A stretch of 64,000 nt of DNA from Stomoxys calcitrans (lineage: Eukaryota; Arthropoda; Insecta; Diptera; Muscidae). The position numbers and the translations under genes were made by a program. Where the stretch lies: NCBI RefSeq assembly GCF_963082655.1, contig NC_081553.1, positions 43,865,260 through 43,929,259 of the forward strand. Direction: 5' to 3'. The notes beneath the pieces were generated by a model. The model had not been told where the DNA came from, did not search any database, and was given only the letters and a program-made list of their open reading frames with translations. Positions 24,701-36,700 of this stretch are shown one piece after another (position 1 is the first letter of the stretch; each line of letters starts with the position of its first letter).

Positions 24701-27700
24701 AAGAAAATAATTTCAATTTGTTCCAAATGGAAGAATAACATTATTATACTTTCTGATTATTGTATATAGTGGTTGGCACTTAAACGAAATCTTATGTACA
24801 AAAATCAGTTTATGTTTGTTTGTCAGTTTGTTTGTTTGTGTGTTCCTCTTACACTCAAGAACAGTTGAACCGATTTTCTTGAAATTATTACAGATGGTGC
24901 ATAATGATCCCGTGCTGAAAATAGGGTACTAAATTTTTTGATATGTGAAGGGGGGCGGACCCTCCCACTTACCATAATTTTCAAAAACCCCAGATCTCGG
25001 AGATGGGTGGTGCGATTTAAGCGAAATTTTGTGTGCTCTCATATAGTACCCTAAAAATAAAAATTTGGTATCCAAATTGCGGATGGGGTACCTAGGGGGA
25101 GCGCCCCACCCCAAAACCTACCAAATCTTATATATAAAAATCTATTGTTTGTTTGTATGTTTGTGTGTTCCTTATAGACTCAGAAACGGCTGAACCGATT
25201 TTCTTGAAATGTTCACAGATGGTGCATAATGATTCCGTGGTGAAAACAGGGTACTAAATTTTTTGATATCTGAAGGGGGACGGACCCTCCCCCTTAGCCT
25301 AATTTTCATAAAGGCCAGATCTCGGAGATGGATGGTGCGATTTAAGCGAAATTTTGTGTGCTCTCTTATAGTAACCTAAAAATAAAAATTTGGTATCCAA
25401 ATTGCGGATGGGATACCTAGGTGGAGCGCCCCACCCCAAAACCTACCAAACATATATTTAGACCAATCACCACAATATGGGACTCAAATAAAAGGTATTT
25501 AGGATAAGAAAACGTATCTGATATCCATTTGTCGAACCAAGTGCTAGGGGGATCACCCCAAACCCCAAAACACCCCTAAATCGGACATATTTAGCGACCA
25601 TGGCAATATGGGAGTCAAATGAAAGGTATTTGCGAGTAGAATACGAATCTGATATCCAAATGTGAGACCACGTTTCTGGGGGTCCACCCCCCCCCCCCCC
25701 CCCCCCCCCAAAACGGGACTTATTTACTGACCATGGGAATATGGGGCTTAAATAAAAGGTATTTGAGTGTAGAATTAGAATCTGATATCCAAATATGAGA
25801 CCAAGCGCTTGGGGGGCCGCCTCTCCCCAAAAACCTCCCCAAAGGCAACAAATTTACGACCATAGCCATATGGGGCTCAAATTAAAGGTCTTTTGGAGTA
25901 AAGAACAAATCTGATCTCAATATTCAGGAAAAGTGTTTATGGGGCCACCCCACCCCCACAACACAACCCAAGCCCCAAAACACCCCTAAATCGGACATAT
26001 TGGGTTGCCCAAAAAGTAATTGCGGATTTTTCATATAGTCGGCGTTGACAAATTTTTTCACAGCTTGTGACTCTGTAATTGCATTCTTTCTTCTGTCAGT
26101 TATCAGCTGCTACTTTTAGCTTGCTTTAGAAAAAAAATGTAAAACAAGTATATTTGATTAAAGTTCATTCTAAGTTTTATTAAAAATGCATTTAAAAAAT
26201 CCGCAATTACTTTTTGGGCAACCCAATATTTACCGATCATGGCAATATGGGAGTCAAATGAAAGGTATTTGCGAGTAGAATACGAATCTGATATCCAAAT
26301 GTGGGACCACGTTTCTGGGGGTCCACCCCTTCCCCAAAACACCCCCCAAACAGGACTTATTTACTAACCATGGCTATATTGGGCTTAAATAAAAGGTATT
26401 TGAGTGTAGAATTAGAATCTGATTCAAATCAAATCAAATTAAATGTCTTTGGGAGTAAAGCACGAATCTGATATCAATATTTGGGAAATGTGTCTATGGG
26501 GCCACCCCACCTCCACAACACCACCCAAATAGTAAGTATTTGCTGACTTTTGCAATATGAGGCTCAAATACGAGGGTTTTTAGATTGGAACACGAATCCG
26601 ATATATATTTTCAAGGGCAACTCACTGAGTGGCCGTCCATCCCCCAAAACACTCCCCAAGCCGGTCACGTTTGGCGACTATGGAAATATGGGGCTCAAAT
26701 TAAAGCTATTTGGGAGTACACCACGTATCTGTTATCTTTAACTTTAATCAAATATACTTTTTTTTTACACTTTTTTCTAAAGCAAGCTAAAAGTAACAGC
26801 TGATAACTGACAGAAGAAAGTATGCAATTACAGAGTCACAAGCTGTGAAAAAATTTGATAACGCCGACTATATGAAAAATCCGCAATTACTTTTTGGGCA
26901 ACCCAATAGATATATGAGAATATAGCACGTTGCTGATATATTTTCCGGGCTTAGTGTTTGGTGGACCACCACCAAAAAACCCGGGCATATTTACCCACCA
27001 TGTCAATGTGGAGCTTAAATTAAAGGTATTGGGGGGGTAGAGCAAGAATTGATACCCATTTTCGCAAGAATTGATACCAAAAATACCCCCCAAAGCAATT
27101 TTTTAGTGACCACCGCAATATGGGGCTCAAATAAAGGTATTAGGGAGTAGAATACGAATTTGATATCCAAATGTAGAACCATGTATTTAGGGCATCACCC
27201 CTTTCCCAAAACACCCCCAAAGGGAAAAAATTGTCGACCATGCCAATATGTGGCTCAAATGAAAGGTATTTGAGATTAGAAAACGAATTTGATAAACTAT
27301 TTTGATGGCCATGTGTTTGGGGGACGCCTCATCCTGTTAACTCCTCTTAAGCCAATGGCAATATAGGTTTAAATAAATGGCATTTGAGAGAAGAGCACGA
27401 TGCTGATATTTTTCAGGGCCAAGTATCTGAGGGACCCCCACTAAATCAGACATCAAGAGAATATCGGGCTGAACTTAAATATTTTAAGAATGAAGTACAC
27501 TTTACATCCAAACTTAAATTCGTAGACCAATAAAGATCATATGGGATTCAGATAAAGGCACTTATATTTATTATATACAACTGTTAGTCAAGCGATATAC
27601 TATTTTCGTAGCATGGTATTTCACTAAAAGATCTTTAATTGTCGAAAATAAATATTCCAAGGAAACTTTTGTTCCATATAAAGTCTATTTATAATCCATA

Positions 27701-30700
27701 TGAAATATTTAATCTATCGTTACACCCTTATAACAATACATCATTTTATTGATATCTACATTGGACACTTGTGCACATTTGGCATTTAGCCAAAAGGAAA
27801 ATTAATAAAAATTCTTAACCGGGTGTTTATTGAAATGACAACGAGCGAATATGGGAACTACTGCTTCACCGCAACAAAGTGAAATAATTGCAACATCACT
27901 TTTTGTTGTGATAACGAGAAAAAAAAAAGGCACGAGAGAAAAAAAGGCACATAATACTACAATGAAAACAACAAAAAATTCAATAAAATTAGAAAGAATC
28001 TCAATTAATGTGTGGAATACAAACTTTACATGACACTCATACCATACCACTCGAATGATTTATTTATGAAAAAATAAAAGAAAAAAAAAAAACAACAATC
28101 CATCGCATGACAAATTCTTGATAGCCGCCTTCAATTGACTATACCCAAGGCGTATGGTCGATATCAGCCATTGTCTGGCATTAGTCAATCAGTGGATTAT
28201 GATTATTTAGTTTGTTTATTTATAGAGATAATTTTCGAATGTTTATGTAGTTTGGGGGGTTTTTTTTATATGGCACCAACTCAATTGATAATTAAGTGGA
28301 AAAGCTCGATTGATAAGAGAATGATTGGATATTGTTGGCAGGGTGATATGAATTATGCCAAACTACTACAATCAGCAGCACTCAAGCATTGTTGTGGGAA
28401 TTTTGAACTTTGGAAATTGAAAGATATGTGAAAATATTAGAATATGTGTTACCATGGACATTGCGTTTTTTCACCAGAATATTTAGATATTGGATTTTAA
28501 TATTCATATCAATGTGACTGCTTCTACATAGTCAATGGTGGCTCTCGATAAATAATTTAGGGAGAAAGAAGAGTTTAATACAGCAACAGCCGTATTAAAA
28601 ACAAGTAAAATGGCAGGGCAGAACTTTGGATACCCTCGGGTATATATGTAAATCACCTTTCGTCATAATTCGGTGAAAAATGCATAATTTATGCCCCCAT
28701 AGCAGATATATCGAAATATGCTCCGATTTGGACCAAATTCGACATGATTATTAAGAGGTCTCATAAGTACAAGTCATTGTGCGATTTTATAGAACAAAAT
28801 ATTGGTCTTTTTGGTAGCCATATCCAAATATAGACCGATCTGAACCATATACAAGACAGATGTCGAAAAACCTAACATAAGTCACTGTGTAAAATTTCAG
28901 CGAAATCGGATTATAAATGTGATTTTTATGGGGCCAAGACCTTAAATCGAGAGATCGGGCTATATGGCAGCTATATCCAAATATGAACTGATCTGGACCA
29001 AATTAAAGAGCGATGTTGAAGATTTGTATCAAATTCTAGCATGATTACTATGAGGTCTGATAAGAACAAGTCATTGTTCGATTTTATAGAACAAAATATT
29101 GGTCTTTTTGGTAGCCATATCCAAATATAGACCGATCTGAACCATATACGACACAGATGTCGAAAAGCCTAACATAAGTCACTGTGTCAAATTTCTGCGA
29201 AATCGAATTATAAATGTGATTTTTATGGGGCCAAGACCTTAAATCGAGAGATCGGGCTATATGGCAGCTATATCCAAATATGAACTGATCTGGACCAAAT
29301 TAAAGAGCGCTGTTGAAGGGCCTAACACTGGCCCAAACTTCGGCGAAATCGGACAATAAATGCGCCTTTTAGGGTTCAAAACCTTTAATCGAGAGATCGG
29401 TCTATATGACATGAAATCTGAATGAAATCTGAACCGATCTGGGCCAAATTGCAGAAAGTTGTTGAAGTGCCTAACACAACTCACTGTCCCAAATTTTGGC
29501 GAAATCGGACAATAATTGCGCTTTTATGGGCCCAAAATATTATAGCGAGAGATCGGACTATATGGCAGCTATATCCAAATCTGGACCGATCTAAGCCAAA
29601 TTGAAGAAGAATGTTGAAGGGCCGAACCCAACTCACTGTCCCAAATTTCGGAGACATTGGACAATAAATGCGAATTTTATGGGCCTTATACCTTAAATCG
29701 AGAGATCGGTCTATATAGGAGCTATATCCAAATCTGGACCGATCTGGGCCAAATTGAAGAAGAATGTTGAAGGGCCTAACGCAACTCACTGTCCCAAATT
29801 TCGGCGAAATCAAACAATAAATGCGAATTTTATGCGCCTTATACCTTAAATCGAGAGATCGGTCTATATAGGAGCTGTATCCAAATCTGAACCGATCTGG
29901 GCCAAATTGAAGAAGGATGTCGGGGGAGCCTAACACAACTCACTGTCCCAAATTTTGGCCAAATCGGACAATAAATGCACCTTTTATGGGCCCAAAACCT
30001 TAAATCGAGAGATCAGTCTATATGGCAGCTATATCCAAATCTGGACAGATGTGGGTCAAATCGAAGAAGGATGTCGAAGGGCCTAACACAACTCACTGTC
30101 CAAAATTTTATGCGAAATCGGACAGTAAATGGGCCGAATTGAAGTGTGATCTCGACTGGTCTAACACAACTCACTGTCCCAAATGTCAACAAAATCGATT
30201 GATAAATTCGGCTTTTATGGGCCTAAGAACCTAAATCGGCGAATCGGTCTATATGGGGGCTATATCAAGATATAGTCCGATATAGCCCATCTTCCATCTT
30301 CTTATGGAAAAAAAAAAAAGAATGTGAGCAAAGTTTCAGCTCAATATCTCTTTTTTTAAAAACTGTAGCGTGATTTCAACAGACAAACGGACGGACATGT
30401 CTAGATCGTCTTAGATTTTTACGCTAATCAAGAGGATATATACTTTATAGGGTCGGAAATGGATTTTTCGATGTTTTGCAAACGGAATGACAAAATGAAT
30501 CCTTCGGTGGTGGGTATAAAAAATGTTGTTTTAAACATTGACAAATGTCACAAGAAATCAATTACGGAACTAGTTTTTTGGAATTAGCAGAAGTACTAAT
30601 TCCAAGGTCAACTGGTTACTCCAATGACAAACCCATGTAAAATTCACCAGTTGTTTATACTGAAAGTTAACAAAAGTGGAACTAGTCCTGATTACTTTGG

Positions 30701-33700
30701 AGCTAGTGAATAAACAGGTTTGGAACTAGTGGCCTGGGCTACTGGGCATAAGGAAAATAAGAAGAAAGAGATTTATACACTACCAAAATTAGAACACATT
30801 TGAACTTACATGTGGAAGATGTTATTCAAATATGTAGTTAGAAATTCCGCAATCAATGATTAAATTTGTCACAATGCCGCTCTTCGAACTGCGACAGGGT
30901 GTCTCTTCAGTTCTTACGTGGACCACCTCCATCAAGAGACAAAGATCCTACCCGTGTGAAGACATAAATACATGCAGTCTAAGCAATACCTTCTGGCCTG
31001 TTATCGCAGGGACCATCCAAATCATCATCTCGTGGATAGGTATCCAACGCCCAGAAGCCTTATGGTAGATCTAAAGCGTGAGGTTCAGGGCTCCAAGAGA
31101 GAATCTCTGGATAAAGAGGCATATCAAGCGGCTCTAAACAACATTCATGAAGACACGATAGCAGACGACCGCCTCCCATTGCACCTGAAGAAATTGACCT
31201 TCCCAGTCAAACCGGAGCAGTTATGGCTCAATTATGATACGGCAGATGCAGCCGCCTCAATTCCTTCAGAGCAAGGATTGATGCCAACGTGCAGGATGTA
31301 TGTCCCGATTGTGACCAGGGATCACACGACACACATAACCTGTTTAGCTGCACAGCCAGACCCAGTCGCCTCACACTTACATACCGCTGGACGCACCCAT
31401 TCTTATTCGCAAAGTTCCTGTATCTGGATACTCAGCAGAATCAAGCAGACAACAACTTAGTCTGATTTTGCCCATTCTAGAACATAACCAGCGTATGGAA
31501 TAAATACGCATGATTACAACTGACGGAAACACAAACGGATGGACATCTTTAAATCGTCTAAGAATTAAGGATGATGAGGTCGCTGACATCACAATGGGCT
31601 CGAGTCGAGGAGGATTTCTGCAGGGTGTGAAGATGAGGAGTAGTTGAAGTTGGCAACGTCAGAGCATCTGCTGTTCCAATGCCCCGCGATGATGGGGAGA
31701 ACGTGTAGATTATGGGTGAACACTTCTTTTCTTTTCTAAGCTCTCTATGGACATTGGACCAGAGATCTGCAACGGTGTATCGCATTTGCGATACACTGCA
31801 AAAATACCTGACATTTTGAATGAACGCAAACACGCAACTCTAATCAACGCAACAGGAAAAACACCAATGATTTTGCGGTGGTGCTGATGTGTATGTGTAT
31901 TTATCGCTATAAAGCAAAAGTGCGACCCACGAGTTTTGACTACCACTGCAAATATTTAAATGGGTCGAATGGCTTCGATGCGTGGTTGAATAAATAAATC
32001 TAAATTTAATACTCATGCTCATGTCCCTTTTGTATTTGCGGAGATATGATGAGTGTTTGCCAAAAACAACGCAACACCGTGAGTTTTTAGCATAAAAGAG
32101 TTTTAAAAAATACCAAAAAAAATTCAAAAATTCAGGAACGGAATTAAATATAAACAATATTAAAATAAATATTTTGTTAAAATAAAAAAAGTTTTCTTAC
32201 AGTTGCAAAAGCAGTACCACAATTATGATTCGATTCAGTGTATTGCGTTAATGCGATGTTTGCGGTGTTTCCCTACCACTCATAACACCGCCATGGACAA
32301 AGAAGATGTTTAAAGCGATGGTAGACGAAGCTTAGAAATGAATGTACGAGTATTCATACGATCGCGACTCTTATCAACAATTGTATCAATTGCGGTGGCG
32401 ATAAATACTAACACCGCATTTTCATGAGTATAACGCAAATCAGAAAAATGTCACCACTTGCAGTTCTCTGTTTCGACCCTCTTGTCATTGTGGACTTCTT
32501 TAAGAGCCTAGGGTGGCTGGAGGGGCGGCGCTACCGTCGAGTAGATTTTTAAATTTCTGTGCAATGTGCCCCGGCGTTTCGTTTCGTTACTCTCTCACTC
32601 TCTTTCATCTTCATGTGCTTATGCTTTGCCCATGTGTCAAAGTACTCCCAGTGCGAACAAGAATAATGAAAGTGAGCCCAAAACCGAAGACTCGTTTTGA
32701 CTTTTTAAGTCCCTTAAGGGTCTCCGTACTTGTTTCTCACAGTAAATGTTTTCTCAAAAATTAGTATGTTGTGTGTAATCTGTAGTCTGGCCAAATCATG
32801 TTTGCTCTAAGAATAAAATTTAACCCCATTCTAGTGTTAATCAGTGGAAAAACCACTTTAACAAAAAACGTGATGTTTTGATTTTTGTATTCCATATAAA
32901 CCGTGAGTTTAGAATAAATGCAGGTATCTTATCTTAATTTCTTCAAATTCATTTAGCTAAACGATAGCTCCAAGGTTCAGTATAAATAGAATTTTTTTGA
33001 TATGCCTTCTTGTTTGTTTATGAAGCGATGATTCTTTTTGTCATTTCTGGGGCTACTCATATCAATCCCACAGTGATTCATGCAGTCATGTCAAAATAAG
33101 ACCAGCTAAACGAAGGTAAATGGCCTGAGTCTCTATATTATCTTGAAAAGACGTAAATATTTAACATCTAATAGAAATTCTATCAGGACGTTTGATGATG
33201 CATTTCAACACATTTAGTGTTATGACCTTAAATAAAATGCTTTATAATTTTGATTTTAAGCTAAAGGCAATTATTTGTAATTTTTGCCTTATATGTAGTT
33301 ACCATAATTGTCTCAAAATAAGTGAAGTTTGATAAAGTCGTTAGTGTAACTCCTAAAGCCTTCACAAAAAGGTGGGAAAACCAATATTGATCGCATTTTC
33401 TCATGAATATTCCGGGGCAAGTCCCCTTATATCAATTAATGCTATTCCATTCAAGTTTCGGCTTTATGACAAAGAGTAGGAATTTTAGTATCGAGTCTAA
33501 GTGGCATATATCTAAGCGGCTGGTCTTCGTATAGAAGTGTTTCATAGCTAAACACCTCACAAAGCAGTAGTGACGCGATAAGCACTATAAAAATTATGAG
33601 CTCCACATGAGTTGAAACTCTGAGCTCTGAAAAACTCAGCTGACAGCTACCGGGCCCATTCACAGGTTGCGGATAGGAGGATGCTTCGCATACGGAGTAG

Positions 33701-36700
33701 CGGCAGTTGCAGTCGCTATCTCTCAGTGAGATGTCGGGCCGCACCGACTCCTGCTAAAATACCGAGTGCCTATAATGATGCTGGATCGATTACAAAGAGC
33801 GTTGTATGAACCACATTTACTCTTTAATTGTTTACCTGGTGATGGAGCTATGATTTCAGTGGCCCCATTTCTTGACTTGAATACGAGTGGAGGAGCGTCA
33901 ATCATCGATCTTCCACAGAGGTGAAGTGAACCAAAGAGCTTTGGTCTATGCTGTAAGTCAGCGTAAGTCCTCTCGTGGTGAAAAATGACTCTCTAGTTGA
34001 ATTAGTCCATTTTTCCTTTGTGTGAGGTGGATTTGCTCTTAAGGACAAACCTTCGATTGCCTTCTGGCCTTTGATTTGTTTTTGCCTTTACTTTGTGACA
34101 GTATTGTCTCCATTTTCCTATCACTCGGTAGCCCTCAGGTCGGTTGAGAACTCCTTATGTTGTTGTTCTTGCCACATTAGCATGTAGATGCAGCGATCGT
34201 CGTTAAGCTCCATCGATGAGCCAGCTCGTTTCGGTCCATAAAACTGATCGCCGCGGGAACGCCTTTCAATAACCATTGACCACATTGGTTATTCAATGGC
34301 ACCAATTACTCGCCTTGTCATATCGAGCATCATAGGCACTCAGTATGTAAGTAAGAGCCGGTGCCGGCCAACTTCTCTGAGATTCTCCACTCGATTGTCC
34401 ACGACTGCAGATGCAGCTACATGGTATATGGAGCATCGTACTATCCATAACCTGTGGACGCAACCAGCTGAGATTCTCGTAATGACGTTTAACACTAAAT
34501 AAATCGGAGCTCAAAATTACAACCGGTGCTCATAGCCATCCCGTGCCGCGGAGAACTCGTCATGGAGGCATCATGTATACGAGTATTCGAAAATGGAGAG
34601 GATTTCCACTTCAAATGATATGTATGTCCCGACAATTCTGTAACTTTCCAATGGCAGCCGGTTGTACGTACCGGGTTGACCCGATGGAGGCTTTCATCGG
34701 CAAGGGCTGCCGCCTCAGTGTACAACACTTTGCTACAACAACAACCAGTAGATATTGGTTAGACAGTATGTAGGCATGTATTGGGTTGCCCAAAAAGTAA
34801 TTGCGGATTTTTTAAAAGAAAGTAAATGCATTTTTAATAAAACTTAGAATGAACTTTAATCAAATATACTTTTTTTACACTTTTTTTCTAAAGCAAGCTA
34901 AAAGTAACAGCTGATTACTGACAGAAGAAAGAATGCAATTACAGAGTCACAAGCTGTGAAAAAATTTGTCAACGCAGACTATATGAAAAATCCGCAATTA
35001 CTTTTTGGGCAACCCATTAGTTGTGCCCTTGCATGGGTAGGATCTCTGTCTCCTGATGGAGTTGGTTCACATGAGAACTGAGGAGACAGCCGGTTGCAGT
35101 ATCTAAGGCAGCATTCTGACAGGTCTGAATCTTATTCGACTGCGTGTCGCTCAGCTGGTGAATCCATAACGGCGCTGCATAGGTTATCAATGAGCAGCTA
35201 ATGGATTTGTATATAGTGAACAACGTTTCTTTGTCAGCACCTCAAGTTGTTGTTGTTGTAGCCACATTTTTATGTGGAGGTAACATCCTCATCACACTCC
35301 TGAGCAAGCTCGTTCCGGTCCAAAGGACCGATCGCCGCGGATACAGGGTGGCTTAATTCAAAGCGCCAATAACTCGCCTTGTCATATCGAGCATCATATC
35401 CACTTAGTATTTCCAGAAGAACCAAGACCGCCCAGACTCTCACTGAGACTCTCCGCTCGATACCACTGATTATCCGCGACTGCCGTTGCAGCTTCTCTGT
35501 ATGGAGAATTCCACTTTACGCAAACTGTGGACTCGCCCGGTTGCTCGCAGCTAAGCTTCTCGCAAAAGCAATGAACACCACACACATCGTACTTCAATGT
35601 TAGAGCCTGTGCGCGCTCACAGCCATCCCGTGTCGGGAGCACCACCAAGTACTGCTGTCAAGCGATTTCAGGAGGTTGTATTTACTTTTGACCTTGTCAC
35701 AAATTGCAATGGCATGTGCTGGAGATCTATAAAGTCTGTCAATTGCAACACCAAGTATTTTGGGAAACTTGATGGTCGTTATCAAAACGTGTTCGACTAT
35801 CACATTTTACTACCGATGCATTTCCGCTGACGCTGAAGATTTGGTAGCAGATATTTTCAAATTTCGGACAGCTCGGCAGATAGGTGTTCATCCTTACGCA
35901 GATATCATCACAAGGGGTCCCGAAGCCAAAATCGTACAATCGTCCGCATATGACACGATATTGACGCAATCCTATGGCAGCCGGTCGTACGTACCGGATT
36001 GACCCGACGGAGTTCTTCATCGGCAAGGGCTGCCGCCTCAGTGTATAACACACTGCTAAAACAACAACAACGATATTGATGGTGCCTGGAGGGCGTGTAA
36101 AAAAAGATAGGTGGTGGTGATACAAAGCCGGAGTTATCACCGCGCCTTAGGGAACTCTCTGGTTCACTCTACGGGGCTTTGACTCATAATCTCTAAACTC
36201 CACAAGCAACTGGCGACCACACAGATAAATCCTAATTTTTGGTTTGAAACCCGGCCAGAGGGACATCTAAGTGATCACATTAAAAATCATAGCATAACTG
36301 ACTGTATTGACGGCTTCCAAGAGGTGCAGAGCCACAAGGACCGTTCTATCGCGTCATCTGGCCTGATTTAGAACACTGTTATTATGTGTGGTGATGGATT
36401 GAAAAGCAGTCGCCGTGTAAACCTATCTACGGAAGCCTTGCTGGTGCTCAGCAAATGGAAATTCTCCATCTAGTTTCGCGAGGAGAAGTCCCCAAAGCGG
36501 CTTGGCTACTGGTGACAGAATAGAGATCTGTCTGTACGACTCTCATTTACTCGGGTCTTTTCCAGGCTTTAGTAGCGAAATCATTTCGACCATTTTTAAG
36601 ATTTGTATCATATACTCGGCTCCCGGTACATCCATACGCTTAAGAATCAACTTAGAGATTTTTCTCTGGATCAAGCGCTTCGGATGACTTGGTGCCACGG

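Larger units (their letters stand above)
24790..27610 (+). repeat. Composite repeat: two ~325-bp heads and ~12 tandem units of ~133 bp
   Basis: Two head copies at ~24800 and ~25130 share TTTGTTTGTGTGTTCC, GGTGCATAATGAT and GCGATTTAAGCGAAATTTTG. Degenerate units of ~133 bp follow, with the pattern GGCAATATGGGAGTCAAATG, AAAGGTATTTG, CGAATCTGATATCC, a G-run and C-rich CCACCCC block, and AAATCGGACATATTTA. The end motif is GCGATATACTATTTTCGTAG (27594). Two MITE copies are nested (26000 and 26738). No coding capacity was found; the class of mobile element is not assigned. Confidence 0.75.

Noticed and set aside
28135..28431. A 98-codon plus-strand frame in the Atg16 intron
   Set aside because: No recognisable domain, no splice support and AT-rich composition like its surroundings.
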